Shown: positions 1-9,288, counted from the first letter of the stretch. The stretch is 64,000 bases of DNA from JAXMAF01 sp046350555 (GCA_046350555.1 JAXMAF010000007.1:198174-262173); one strand, 5' to 3'. The notes: a model not told the origin generated them from the sequence alone. Made by a program: numbers and translations.

Positions 1-744
1 CCTGCGTCGTCGTCCTCGTCCCTGCGGCGGCTCGCCTCCGCCGCCTTCGCCTCGGCGTCGGCCTTCGTGCGGCATCCTCCAGCCGCCGCTTTGCCGCGAC
101 GATCCTCGTCAGCCGCGACTCGCGGCGGCGCGGCTCCTGCGGCAGCTCGTCGCCGCGGAAGTCGGACCGAACTGCGTCCTCGGCGGTCCTCGCCCTTGGC
201 CTTGGCGACGATCGCCGCGATCTCCTTCCCGATGCAGCTTGCTCCTCCTCCTTCATGCAGGCGTGGCTCATCGCCTTCCGCTTGCTGGCATCGGCCCGGA
301 TCTTCGTGCCGTCGATGGCGAGCGTCCCGAGCGTGACGGAGTCCGGTCTCGGCCGCGATGCGGACCACCTGCGCGAGCGCTGAAGGCGTCGAGGTGCCGT
401 TCCCGGAAAGCAGCAGATCGTCCGATGGTCCGGCGCGTGGCCCGCGGCGAGGAACCGGACGGGGACGGAGTCCTCGATCGCCTTGGCGATGCGCGCGACG
501 AGAAGGTTCCGGTGCAGTAGCAGTAGACGAGCACCTTGAGCATCATCGCCGGGTGGTAGGGCGGGTTGCCCTGCTCCCGGCCGCGATGAGACAGGATCGG
601 CCCCAGGTCCAGCTGGTCCACGGTGTCGGAGACGAAGTGCGAGAGGTGGCCGCCGGGCAGCCACTCCCGAAGCGACGGCGGCAGCAGCAGGTGCTGGTCG
701 GGCTCGTACGGACGAAGGCGCTCTCCATGCGGCTCTATTCGCAC
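1..744 (-). mobile_element. IS1182-like transposase remnant, frameshifted, cut by window edge
   Basis: The minus strand from a GTG at 744 reads an N-terminus typical of IS1182-type DDE transposases, including PPSLREWLPGGHLSHFVSD and then VDQLDLGPIL. After the segment YCYCTGTFSS near position 500 the frame is lost. The homologous text continues in another frame (IAKAIEDSVPVRFLAAGH, then PDHRTI). A further shift near 420 is needed to reach the later family signature around IDGTKIRADASKRKAMSH. At least two frameshifts are therefore needed, and the gene runs off the left edge, so no intact transposase is encoded here. Terminal inverted repeats cannot be judged because one end is missing. The family call rests on the N-terminal and IDGTK-type motifs. 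The disruption may be real decay or local sequence error. Confidence 0.75.
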
Positions 745-823
745 GGAGACCGCCAGCGGTTTTGTGGACGCGAAAATGGTTGTGCAATCGGCCTGTGACG
801 CAAGCTCCTAGCACGACAGCGCC

Positions 824-1302
824 CTATGGAGTCGGCTCGGGACGCGGGCGCTCCGCACCGCAGTTCCAGCAGAGATCGAAGATGCCGTCGACCTGTTCGC
901 CGCACGCGGCGCAGGACCAATCGGGACCCGGCGCGGCCAGCTCGCTCGGCTCCTCCGCCTCGCGCCTCGCCGCTTCCAGGGCGCGGCGCGCCGCGTCGAG
1001 ATCGCTCGCGTCCACATGGACGCGGCAGCCGACCTCGCGCATCTCGACGCCCGGAGAGCGCGCACGACCTCGCACGCCGACATGATTCCAATGGCGGCGA
1101 GCGAGGCACGCATCGCCTCGCCTTCCACGGCGGTCGGCACGGTCGCAAGCAACTTCGGCTTCTCGAGCCGGACGCCGTAGGTCGACGTGTCGAGCGGATC
1201 GAACTCGCGCCCGCACTCGGGACAGCGCGCGACGCCGGTGGCGTCATGGCCCGCTTCGAGCGGGAACCGGCAGCGGGCAGGCGCGGCGAAGGATGGGGCC
1301 AT
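824..1302 (-). pseudogene. Zinc-ribbon plus DUF2007-like protein, frameshifted
   Basis: From an ATG at 1302 the minus strand encodes a CPECGREFD ribbon half. This resembles the short zinc ribbons common in Phycisphaerae proteins. A stretch like the DUF2007 putative signal-transducing domain follows (LLATVPTAVEGEAMRASLAAIGI). Around 1050-1085 the frame changes. The rest of the domain (VEMREVGCRVHVDASDLDAAR) and a C-terminal ribbon (CAACGEQVDG..FDLCWNCG) continue in the next frame to the stop at 824. Joining the two frames gives one coherent protein of about 155 residues, so this is one gene with a single-base indel. DUF2007 proteins have no settled function. The start could lie further upstream. 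Confidence 0.55.
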
Positions 1303-1433
1303 CTGCGCATGTTCGCAGCATCGGCCGCACGGGTAAACCCGCGCGCGGCCGCCACCCTGGGCGACCAGATTGGTCTCGGCGACGACTCGTCCACGCAGAT
1401 CCGGGCCGGCGATCGCGGGCGGCCGCCCCGGCA

Positions 1434-2522
1434 TCACCACCGCTCGGCATCGGTCTTCGGCGAGAGCGGCCACGGCTGGCTCGGTTGGCCATTGGCCGTC
1501 GCGCGTTCTGGATCGCCGGCGCGATGAACATCGAGGAACTCGCACGGGAAGGGCAGCGGCACGGACAGTTCGTCGAGCCGCTTCGTCTGTTCCGGCCGCG
1601 CAGCGCGATGTCGAGCGCGGCGAGGTTGTCGTCGAGCTGCTTGAGCGTGCAGGCGCCGACGATCGTCGACGCGACGCACGGGCGATCCTGCACCCAGCGC
1701 AGCATACCTGCGCGACGCTCGCGCCGAAGCGATCTCCTGCATCGCGTCGACGAGAACAGGTAGGTCTGCTCGTTGAGGTGCTTGCTGTCGGCGGCCACTC
1801 GCACGGTCCCCGGCGCGGGCCGGCTGCTGCGCGTGTACTTGCCGCTCAGCACGCCGCCGCGCGGCGGACTCCAGGGCGTGATGCCGAGTCTTGCGCACGG
1901 GCCATCGGCACGAAGCTCGCCCTCGACCGTGCAGCTTGCAGCAGCGAGTACTCGATCTGGCTTGCTCCACCAGCGGCGTCCAGCCGCGGAGGCGCGCCTC
2001 GTACTGCGCCTGCGCGCAGACCCACGCGGGATGGTCGCTCAGCCCGATGTAGCGGACCTTCCCCTGCTTCACCAGCAGATCGAGCGTCTGCATGAGCTCC
2101 TCGATCGGAGTGAACCGATCCCAGAAGTGGGCCCAGTACAGGTCGATGTGATCGGTCCGCAGCCGACGCAGCGAGTTCTCGCAGGCGTTGATGACGCTCT
2201 TGCGGTTCGCGCCGCCACCGTTGGGATCGGTGGCGTACATGTTGCCCATGAACTTGGTCGCGATCACGACGCGGTCTCGACGGCCCTTGCCCGGCCCCGT
2301 CGCGAAGTACTCGCCGAGGATCGCCTCGGAGTGGCCTTTCGTGTAGATGTTCGCCGTGTCGATGAAGTTCCCGCCCAGCTCGAGGTAGCGGGAGAGGACG
2401 GTGAACGACTCGTCGGGCGGCGTCCCGAAGCCCCATCCCTCGCCGAAGGTCATCGCCCCGAGGCAGAACGGGCTCACGCGAAGGCCCGAGTGGCCGAGGG
2501 TGACGTAGTGATTGAGCGGCAT
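1434..2522 (-). pseudogene. Aldo/keto reductase, multiply frameshifted
   Basis: The first 180 or so residues from the ATG at 2522 are a clear NADP-dependent aldo/keto reductase barrel. They include LGHSGLRVSPFCLGAMTFG, FIDTANIY (catalytic Asp and Tyr), VIATKF (Lys) and YWAHFWD (His), so the catalytic tetrad is present. Near 1975 the frame breaks. The expected continuation (QIEYSLLQ, then GITPWSP, GGVLSGKYT, then a C-terminal KRLDELS-type end) is spread over all three minus frames, needing at least four indels between about 1750 and 1975. The C-terminus returns to the first frame and stops at 1434. The family normally has 320-350 residues, which the combined span matches. The gene is divergent from the PP2C gene that follows. 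Confidence 0.75.
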
Positions 2523-2685
2523 CGCCGAGCGTAGCGGCGCCGCGAAGGCCGTGACGACGCGATCGAGGGCACGCGCACCGCAGGCGGCCGGAGACCTCGC
2601 GGCGCTCGCCGGATCCCGTGCATCCGGACGATGGTGGACGCGGCTTCGCGCGCGACGACGCCCCGTTCACGTAGCATCCTGCGTC

Positions 2686-4038
2686 GTGAACACCACCGCC
2701 ACACCCCTGCGCTACCGCCGCGTCGACCTCTCGCCGAGCATGCGGGTGCCGGTGCTCATGGGACTCGTTGAACAGCTCAGCCGCGCCACCGAACCGACCG
2801 AGGTGCAGCGCGTCTTTGCGCGCGGCATCCGCCAGCTCAATCCGGTCGACGGCTTCATCTCGGTGTCGTGCCGCGGACTGGCCGCCGGAACGTACAAGAT
2901 CACGCGGATGTCGCTCGATCCAGACGCCCTCGTCAACAACTGGGGCGATCCGTGGCGCAACTTCGCGTCGATGCCGACGCACACGGGCGGGCTGATCGGC
3001 GAGCTGATCGCGAACGATCAGCCGAAGCTGCTCCAGCAGCTCGACGTGCGCGACGATCCGGTCCTCGACCATCGGATCGCCGGCTTCGGCTCGCTCATCG
3101 CCGTGCCCCTGTTCGACAACGGGCACGCGCTCAACTGGGCCATCTCGCTGCGGCGTTCACCGGAGGGCTTCTCGCTGGAGGACCTCGAAGAAGGCATCCT
3201 GCGCGGCAACCTTGTGGGTGGAACGGTGCGCACCGTCGTGCTGGCGAAGCAGCTCCGCGACGCGAACGCCCGCATCCAGGACGAGGTCGAGCGCATTGCC
3301 CGCATCCAGCAGGCCCTCCTGCCCGAGCGCATGCCGGAGATTCCCGGTGTCTCGCTCGCCTCCAGCTACGCGACCTTCGACGTCGCGGGAGGCGACCTGT
3401 ACACGTTCCGTCCCGTCTTCGCCGTTGGCGAGCGCGACACGGCGCCCCCGGAGAGTCCATGGGCGATGATGATCGCCGATGCCTCCGGACACGGCCCCTC
3501 CGCGGCGGTCGTGAGCGCGATGGTGCACTCGATCGTCCATGCGTATCCCGAGCCGCCGACGAGCCCCGCGGTCCTGCTCCGGCACGTCAACCGTCACCTG
3601 GCGGCGAAGCGGATCGAGCAGTCGTTCGTGACGGCGTTCGCGGCGATCTACGACCCGACCTCGCGCAAGCTGCTCTTCAGCCGCGCCGGCCACGAGCCGC
3701 CGATCCTGAAGAACTCCGGCAGCGGCGGAGCCACGGTCCGCCTCGACGCCGCCGGCCACCTGCCACTGGGCATCCTCGAGGATGTGCAGTACACCGACGC
3801 GGAGATCGCGCTCGAGCCGGGGCAGACCGTGGTGATGTACACCGATGGCATCACCGAGGCGCGGAGTCCGTCGGGCGCCATGTTCGGGGTCGAGGGGATC
3901 GAGCGATCGCTCGTCGAGTGCTCGGGTGAACCGCAGTGCGTCATCGGTTCGATCACGGGCGCGCTGCGCGAGCACGAGGCGGGACAGCGGCCTGCCGACG
4001 ATCAGACGATCGTGACCATGAAGGTCGTCGGCGCGTGA
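2686..4038 (+). CDS. RsbU/SpoIIE-type PP2C serine phosphatase with GAF-like sensor
   Basis: A protein of about 450 residues. Residues 25-180 look like a GAF-type sensor. A short helical linker (residues about 180-215, RDANARIQDEVERIARIQQA) follows, and then a PPM/SpoIIE phosphatase domain. Metal-binding signatures are visible: VAGGDLYTF, MIADASGHGPSAA, RAGHEPP, YTDGITEA and ADDQTIV. Proteins of this layout dephosphorylate anti-anti-sigma (STAS) proteins in partner-switching stress regulation. No STAS or RsbW-like gene is adjacent, so the partner is elsewhere. The GTG at 2686 is preferred because the upstream in-frame sequence is low-complexity and overlaps the divergent reductase. An ATG at 2740 is an alternative start. 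Confidence 0.85.
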   Translation: MNTTATPLRYRRVDLSPSMRVPVLMGLVEQLSRATEPTEVQRVFARGIRQLNPVDGFISVSCRGLAAGTYKITRMSLDPDALVNNWGDPWRNFASMPTHTGGLIGELIANDQPKLLQQLDVRDDPVLDHRIAGFGSLIAVPLFDNGHALNWAISLRRSPEGFSLEDLEEGILRGNLVGGTVRTVVLAKQLRDANARIQDEVERIARIQQALLPERMPEIPGVSLASSYATFDVAGGDLYTFRPVFAVGERDTAPPESPWAMMIADASGHGPSAAVVSAMVHSIVHAYPEPPTSPAVLLRHVNRHLAAKRIEQSFVTAFAAIYDPTSRKLLFSRAGHEPPILKNSGSGGATVRLDAAGHLPLGILEDVQYTDAEIALEPGQTVVMYTDGITEARSPSGAMFGVEGIERSLVECSGEPQCVIGSITGALREHEAGQRPADDQTIVTMKVVGA

Positions 4039-4095
4039 AGGAACGACGCCGGCGGGCGTCCGGCGCCATCGCGCCATGCGGCGCAAAAGAAGAAA

Positions 4096-4119
4096 CGGGG
4101 CGGCCCTTCGGCCGCCCCG
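4096..4119 (-). terminator. Intrinsic terminator between convergent genes
   Basis: A 10-bp GC-rich stem, CGGGGCGGCC paired with GGCCGCCCCG, closes a four-base loop. On the minus strand it is followed by a T-rich run (TTTCTTCTTTT). It lies between the convergent PP2C gene and the dockerin-protein gene and best serves the latter. Confidence 0.75.
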
Positions 4120-4150
4120 CGTGAAACTCCGGTCTCCTTCGTGATCCCGA

Positions 4151-5581
4151 TCAGCAGGGGCCCCATGCGGCGAGCAGGATGCCGAGGTCCGCGCCATCGA
4201 TCACGCCGTCCGCGTTGAGATCGCCGGCGCCGGGTCCGCCCCAGCCGGCGAGCTGAATGCCGAGGTCCGCGCCATCGATCGAACCATCCCCGTTGAGATC
4301 CGCGGGGCACGGTGGCGGCGGCGGCGCCGACGGCCCGAGCACGGCAACCGTGGGATTCGGTGCGGCACCGTCCTTGAAGAGCGCCAGCGTCGCGTTCGCG
4401 GCGGTCGGCGGCTGGTCGGCATCGAAGCGGAAGTTGAACATCGTGCCCCAGCGCAGCGCGTTGGCGTTCGCGTTCTCCGCGAACGTCTGCGTCGCGAAGT
4501 GGCAGCCGGCGTCATCCTCGCTCATCGTCCACGGATCGGTCGAGTACGGCTCGCCGGAGTGGTGGTTCACGATGTGCTCGCTGAGGTTCGTGACGTTCAC
4601 GCCGGCCGGGACCGGCACGGTCCATGACTGTGCCGCGCGATCCGAGTTCATGTTGTAGACCGCGTACTCGTAGTGCCACTGGCCGCCACCGAGGTCGGTG
4701 ACCTTGTACGCAACCGTGAAGCGGCCATCGCCGGCCACATCGATGTCCTGGATGATGACGTCCGGATCCGGCGTGTTGACGCCGAGGCCGTGGTCCTTCC
4801 ACGCGTGAATGGCCGAGCTCTGCTGGAAGGTCGGGCCGGTGAGGCTGAGCGTGTACGAGCCGCTCGTGAACGCGCCGACCGTGATGCGCCGGTACGACGC
4901 GTTGTTGTTGTCGTTGCCCGCCGCGGCGTCCTGCCAGTGGACGTAGTGGCCTTCGCCGAAGTACAGGGCGCCCGCGTTCATCGCGGGATCGAGGTCGGTG
5001 ACGGCGACCTGGAGGCGGCGGCCGATCGTCGGCGGCGCCGCGGGCGCCGAGAACGGATAGGGGAAGTCGCCGGTGGACGGGTTGACCTGCGAGCGGGGTC
5101 CGAGGCTGCCCTGCGAACCGTTGAGCGTCGAGTCGTACGGATCCGAGCAGCCGATCCCGAGCGCGTCGCAGCCGTAGGGATCGAACGTGCACACGCCGCA
5201 GAGCGTCTCGGCGAGAGCGCAGAAGCCGTGCTTGAGCCAGCTCATGCCGATCATCTCAAGCCGGCCGTCCTTGAGGCGGTACATGTTCTGCCCGATCACG
5301 GGGTGATCGTTCTTGTCGCAGAGGCCGGCGACGTTGGTGTCGCACCAGAGCAGGATCTGGTCGCCGAGGTTGCACGACGTCGTACCGATGGCGTAGGCGG
5401 AGATGCCCGAGACCGTGCCGTACTTGGAGATGTTGGGCAGCGCGCCGACAATCACGTCGGGGCCGGTCGTGGCGGCGGCGCCGCCTTCGTCGCGTGGTTG
5501 CGCGACGGCGGCGAAACGACCGATGAACACGGAGACGCCGATGAGCGCCGCGGTTCCAAACAGAACGTGTCGATGGTTCAT
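4151..5581 (-). CDS. Secreted protein with two C-terminal dockerin-type repeats
   Basis: A 476-residue protein with an N-terminal signal sequence (hydrophobic run around residues 7-27 ending AVAQ). A large Cys-containing domain of unknown function follows. A proline-rich linker (PSAPPPPPC) leads to two dockerin type I calcium-binding half-repeats, DLNGDGSIDGADLG..AGWG and DLNADGVIDGADLG..AAWG, ending at the C-terminal Cys. The EF-hand-like D-x-N-x-D-G pattern is intact in both. Such paired repeats close many secreted planctomycete proteins, and no cohesin is known as partner. The start at 5581 is supported by GGAGG and AAGGA just upstream. The substrate or role of the main domain is not recognised. 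Confidence 0.85.
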   Translation of the reverse strand: MNHRHVLFGTAALIGVSVFIGRFAAVAQPRDEGGAAATTGPDVIVGALPNISKYGTVSGISAYAIGTTSCNLGDQILLWCDTNVAGLCDKNDHPVIGQNMYRLKDGRLEMIGMSWLKHGFCALAETLCGVCTFDPYGCDALGIGCSDPYDSTLNGSQGSLGPRSQVNPSTGDFPYPFSAPAAPPTIGRRLQVAVTDLDPAMNAGALYFGEGHYVHWQDAAAGNDNNNASYRRITVGAFTSGSYTLSLTGPTFQQSSAIHAWKDHGLGVNTPDPDVIIQDIDVAGDGRFTVAYKVTDLGGGQWHYEYAVYNMNSDRAAQSWTVPVPAGVNVTNLSEHIVNHHSGEPYSTDPWTMSEDDAGCHFATQTFAENANANALRWGTMFNFRFDADQPPTAANATLALFKDGAAPNPTVAVLGPSAPPPPPCPADLNGDGSIDGADLGIQLAGWGGPGAGDLNADGVIDGADLGILLAAWGPC

Positions 5582-6015
5582 TCCTTGATGTCCTCCGCAG
5601 TGGGGGTGGTGCGGTGCCGTGTCCAGTCGTGGCGTCCACGACGTGTCCGGGCAAACCGCTGAAGGTACAACGGCGCGTCAACGACGCCAAGAAAGAAATC
5701 GAGGTCGGCTCGCCAACCCAGCGACGAGCCCGAACGGAAGGCATCCGTTCGGTGGACGTCCGACGGCGTTGAAGCCATGCTTATGTGCGAAGATCGCGAA
5801 TGTTCCGGAACAAACACCGCGCGATCCGCAAAACCCGATGGTACCACCGACCAGCAGCCCGTGGCGAAAGTCATGCTGCCTGCAACCGAGCCCACTCCCG
5901 CATGGCTGCGTCGCCGTCGCTTGCGGTAGATTCCTTGGAATACAGCGGCGCGACGGCTCCTTGCCCTGCGGAAGCGGACTCGGTTTCGGCGACGCAGCAC
6001 TTTCGCCACGGGCTG
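5582..6015. other. Gene-free interval between dockerin protein gene and atpA
   Basis: About 430 bp with no convincing gene on either strand. The left part is the upstream region of the dockerin-protein gene. The right part is almost entirely the 165-bp foldback described separately. In most bacteria atpG would follow atpA here. Confidence 0.6.
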
Positions 6016-6017
6016 CT
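5853..6017. repeat. 165-bp imperfect palindrome (MITE-like foldback) at atpA 3' end
   Basis: A perfect 19-bp inverted repeat, AGCAGCCCGTGGCGAAAGT at 5853-5871 and its complement at 5999-6017, bounds the element. The inner arms of about 62 bp are also complementary at roughly 75 percent, for example GCTGC, ACCGAG, CCGCA and GCCGTCGC in matching order. They meet at an apex TTCC-TT-GGAA near 5929-5938. The right arm covers the atpA stop codon at 6016-6018. This could be a miniature inverted-repeat element or a very long hairpin acting as terminator or mRNA-end stabiliser. Confidence 0.75.
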
Positions 6018-7569
6018 ACGCCGGCGCCTTCCACGTCTGCTTGAACTCGCGGATCGCCGCGATGAACTTGTCGTCGATCCCCTTGAACGACTTGGCCTTC
6101 ACCAGCTCCTCGCGGACGGTGCGCTTCGGACCCTTCGTGTAGTCGAGCAGATCCTTCTCGAAGGCGCGGATCTGCGGGATCGGGACGTCGTCCATGAGAC
6201 CCTTGCTCGCGGCGAAGATCGAGATGCACTGGTCGAAGACGTCGAAGGGGGTGTACTGGCCCTGCTTGAGCAGTTCGACCATCCGGGCGCCACGATCAAG
6301 CTGCTTCTGGCTCGCCGGGTCGAGCTCGGTGCCGACCTGCGCGAAGGCCTCGAGCTCGCGGTAGGAAGCCAGGTCGAGGCGCAGCGAGCCGGCGACCTCC
6401 TTCATCGCCTTGATCTGGGCGTTGCCGCCGACGCGCGAAACGGAGATGCCGACGTTGATGGCGGGACGCACGCCGGCGGCGAAGAGCTCCGGCTGGAGGT
6501 AGATCTGGCCGTCGGTGATGGAGATGACGTTGGTCGGGATGTACGCCGAGACGTCGCCTTCCTGCGTCTCGATGATCGGAAGCGCCGTCAGCGAGCCGCC
6601 GCCATTCTCGTTGTTGAGCTTGGTGGAGCGCTCGAGCAGGCGGCTGTGCAGGTAGAAGACGTCGCCCGGGTACGCCTCGCGGCCCGGCGGACGGCGAAGC
6701 AGCAGCGAGAGCTGGCGATACGCGACGGCCTGCTTCGAGAGATCGTCGTAGACGCAGAGCACGTGCTTGGGCGTCTTGCCCTCCTTGCCCTGCCACATGA
6801 AGTACTCGCCCATCGCGCAGCCAGCGTACGGCGCGATGTACTGCATCGGCGCCAGCGTCGAGCTGTCGGCGACGACGACGATCGTGTACTCCATCGCGCC
6901 GTTCTTGCGGAGCGTCTCGACGACGCCCGCCACGGTCGAGTCCTTCTGGCCGACGGCGACGTAGATGCAGACCACCGCGTCGGGCGTGCCCCAGTACTGC
7001 CGCTGGTTGATGATGCAGTCGAGGCAGACGGCGGTCTTGCCGGTCTTGCGGTCGCCGATGACCAGCTCGCGCTGGCCGCGACCGACGGGAATCATCGAGT
7101 CGACGGCCTTGATGCCGAACTGAAGCGGCTCCTTCACCGGCTGGCGCGCGGCGATGCCGGGCGCCACGATGTCGAGCTTGCGCGTCGCCCGCGCCTGGAT
7201 CGGCGGGCCGCCATCGATGGGGTTGCCCAGCGGATCGACGACGCGGCCGAGCATCTCCTCGCCCACGGGCACCTCGAGCAGGCGCCCGGTGCTGCGCACC
7301 ACGTCGCCTTCGCGCACGGCGTTCGCGTTCGAGAAGAGGACGGCGCCCACCGTGTCGGTCTCCAGGTTCATCACCTGGCCCATGGCCGGGCCCGCGTTCG
7401 TCTGGAACTCGAGCATCTCGCCGGCCATCGCGTTGCTCAGTCCGTAGACGCGGGCGATGCCGTCGCCGACCTCGACGACGCGCCCGACCTCGGAGATCTC
7501 CAGGTCGGTGGCGAACTGCTCGATCTCCTGCTTGATGACGGACGTGATTTCGTCGGTACGGATCTTCAT
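6016..7569 (-). CDS. atpA: ATP synthase F1 subunit alpha
   Basis: A 517-residue protein, typical length for the family. It holds the regulatory nucleotide-binding alpha subunit of the F1 head. The P-loop GDRKTGKT is present around residue 170, followed by the conserved alpha-subunit segments VGQKDSTVAGV, AMEYTIVVVADSS and the arginine-finger region VGISVSRVGG. The ATG at 7569 (MKIRTDEITSVIK) matches the usual alpha N-terminus, so in-frame sequence upstream is excluded. It is the last gene of the operon, 107 bp after atpH. The usual followers atpG, atpD and atpC are absent, replaced by a foldback element and an unrelated gene. Confidence 0.97.
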   Translation of the reverse strand: MKIRTDEITSVIKQEIEQFATDLEISEVGRVVEVGDGIARVYGLSNAMAGEMLEFQTNAGPAMGQVMNLETDTVGAVLFSNANAVREGDVVRSTGRLLEVPVGEEMLGRVVDPLGNPIDGGPPIQARATRKLDIVAPGIAARQPVKEPLQFGIKAVDSMIPVGRGQRELVIGDRKTGKTAVCLDCIINQRQYWGTPDAVVCIYVAVGQKDSTVAGVVETLRKNGAMEYTIVVVADSSTLAPMQYIAPYAGCAMGEYFMWQGKEGKTPKHVLCVYDDLSKQAVAYRQLSLLLRRPPGREAYPGDVFYLHSRLLERSTKLNNENGGGSLTALPIIETQEGDVSAYIPTNVISITDGQIYLQPELFAAGVRPAINVGISVSRVGGNAQIKAMKEVAGSLRLDLASYRELEAFAQVGTELDPASQKQLDRGARMVELLKQGQYTPFDVFDQCISIFAASKGLMDDVPIPQIRAFEKDLLDYTKGPKRTVREELVKAKSFKGIDDKFIAAIREFKQTWKAPA

Positions 7570-7676
7570 GGGTGGCGCGAGGGAGATGGGGGCGTGCGGT
7601 GGGGTGTCGGAAACCGAAGGACCAGAGACGGGCAACCAGGAGCCAGCAAACCGGCGTCGACGCCGCGCGAGCCGCG

Positions 7677-8279
7677 TCAGTCCGAGACGATCCGGTCGAT
7701 CCTGGTTCGCAGCGCGTTGGCGCCACCGGCGACGATGGCGTTGCGCATGCGCTGAAGCTTCCCGGCGACGGAGCCGTCGACCAGCGAGTCGCCGATGCGC
7801 AGCTTGATCCCGCCGAGCATCGACGGCTCGACGTATCGGTGCAGCACCGGCTCCTTGCCGAGCGCCCTCGTGACGAGCGCCTTGATCGACTCGAGCTGCG
7901 CCTCCTGCACGGGCGCGGCGGTGTAGACATCCACCTCGACGCGGCCGAAGCGCTCCTGGAGAAGTCCGTCGTACGTCCGGGCGATCGCGTCGAAGTGGTC
8001 GAGCCGATCCTTCTCGTTGACGACCAGGACGAAGCGCAGGAGCAGGTCGCCCACGCGCCCCTCCAGCATGCGGCGCAGCGCGTCGCCGCGCCGCTGCCTG
8101 TCGATGATCGGGGAGCCGAAGAACTCGCGGAAGCGGGCGTCGCCGCGGACGATCTCGATCAACTGCTCGAGCTCGTCGGCGACCTCCTCCATCTTCGCGC
8201 GTCCTCCGGCGGACTCGGCGAGCTGGAAGAGCGCGCGGGCGTAGACGAGGGAAACGGCGTCGACGTGGGCGGTCGGCAT
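7677..8279 (-). CDS. atpH: ATP synthase F1 subunit delta
   Basis: A 200-residue protein fitting the OSCP/delta family, which ties the F1 head to the peripheral stalk. Visible hallmarks are the N-terminal YARALFQLAESAG, and the C-terminal pattern LGKEPVLHRYVEPSMLGGIKLRIGDSLVDGSVAGKL, given here only as a region around residues 138-175. Its ATG overlaps the atpF stop by one base (TGATG), which indicates translational coupling. It belongs to the same co-directional cluster as atpB, atpE, atpF and atpA. Confidence 0.95.
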   Translation of the reverse strand: MPTAHVDAVSLVYARALFQLAESAGGRAKMEEVADELEQLIEIVRGDARFREFFGSPIIDRQRRGDALRRMLEGRVGDLLLRFVLVVNEKDRLDHFDAIARTYDGLLQERFGRVEVDVYTAAPVQEAQLESIKALVTRALGKEPVLHRYVEPSMLGGIKLRIGDSLVDGSVAGKLQRMRNAIVAGGANALRTRIDRIVSD

Positions 8280-8818
8280 CAGTTCTTCCTCGAGACGGCG
8301 AGTTCCTTGAGCGACTCCTCGACGAGCCGCTGCTGGTCTCCGGGGCTGACCTCGCGCTGGAGGATCTTGCGGGCCATCGCCGTGGCCAGCGTGGCGGCCT
8401 CGGCGTGCAGCTCCGAGACGGCGCTCGCCCTCGCGGCGCCGATGTCGCGCATCGCCCGCTGCTTCATCTCGGCGAGCTCGGACTCGTTGCGCGCCCGGAG
8501 GTCGTTGGCGACCGCCTGCGCGTCCGCCTTGGCCTGGGCGATGAGCTTGCCGGCCTCCTGCCGCGCCTCGGCCAGCGAGCGCTCGTAGTCCGCCAGCGCC
8601 GCCTTCGCCTGCTCGCGGGCCTCGTCGGCGGAGCGGAGGTCCGACAGGATCTTCTGCTCGCGCTCGTCGAGGAAGCCGAGGATCTTCGGCCAGACGAACC
8701 ACGCCAGGAGCACGAAGACGATCACGAAGACGATGATCGTGGTCAGGTATGGAACGATGTTGAATTCCATCGCCCCGGCCTTGACGTGTTCCGACGCGAG
8801 CAGCGACACGGTGTTCAT
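8279..8818 (-). CDS. atpF: ATP synthase Fo subunit b
   Basis: A 179-residue protein with a single N-terminal membrane segment (TTIIVFVIVFVLLAWFVWP, about residues 26-44). A long charged alpha-helical region (residues about 50-165, rich in A, E, K, R) follows, as expected for the peripheral-stalk b subunit. The motif WPKILGFLDERE just after the membrane helix is characteristic. The first ATG at 8818 gives a 16-residue extension before a second Met (MEFNIVPYL), so the true start could be 48 bp later. It lies 56 bp after atpE and overlaps atpH. Confidence 0.93.
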   Translation of the reverse strand: MNTVSLLASEHVKAGAMEFNIVPYLTTIIVFVIVFVLLAWFVWPKILGFLDEREQKILSDLRSADEAREQAKAALADYERSLAEARQEAGKLIAQAKADAQAVANDLRARNESELAEMKQRAMRDIGAARASAVSELHAEAATLATAMARKILQREVSPGDQQRLVEESLKELAVSRKN

Positions 8819-8873
8819 GCGACCGTCCTTTCGTCCGGGGCGCCGTGGGCGCCTCCAATGGTCCCGATCCGCG

Positions 8874-9224
8874 TCAGCCGCCAGCGGCGCCGCTCATGCC
8901 GAGGAAGCCCACGACGACCGCGAAGAGCGCGACGCCTTCGACGAGAGCCGCGGCGAGAATCATGTTGACGAAGATGCGGCCGGCCATCTCGGGCTGCCGC
9001 GCGATCGACTCGACGGCGCTGCCGCCGACGCGGCCGATGCCGATTCCGGCGCCGATCACGGCGAGCCCGGCGGCGAGGCCCGAGCCGATTCCAATGCCGA
9101 GTCCTGCTCCCCAGACGCTCGCGGACTTCACCACCGTGGTGCCGTCCTGGGCCAAGGCGGGCTGGGCCGCGAACAGCGTCACGGCCAGGAAGCTGAGGGC
9201 GACGAGGGCGATCACGTTGCGCAT
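8874..9224 (-). CDS. atpE: ATP synthase Fo subunit c with N-terminal leader
   Basis: A 116-residue proteolipid. A hydrophobic N-terminal leader ending AQPALAQ precedes the usual two-helix hairpin, so the mature part may be about 90 residues. The Gly-rich first helix (AVIGAGIGIGRVGG), the polar loop SIARQPE and the second helix with the ion-binding Glu in AALVEGVALFAVVV are clear. The residues that accompany sodium binding in Na+-type c subunits (Gln in helix 1, Ser or Thr right after the Glu) are Ile and Gly here. Proton coupling is therefore the better inference. The start at 9224 is chosen for the leader-like MRNVIALV. Confidence 0.93.
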   Translation of the reverse strand: MRNVIALVALSFLAVTLFAAQPALAQDGTTVVKSASVWGAGLGIGIGSGLAAGLAVIGAGIGIGRVGGSAVESIARQPEMAGRIFVNMILAAALVEGVALFAVVVGFLGMSGAAGG

Positions 9225-9288
9225 GTGAGTTCGATGCTCCGGTTGCGACGCCATGTTCGATGGCGTCCGAGGTGTTTGAAACGAAACG

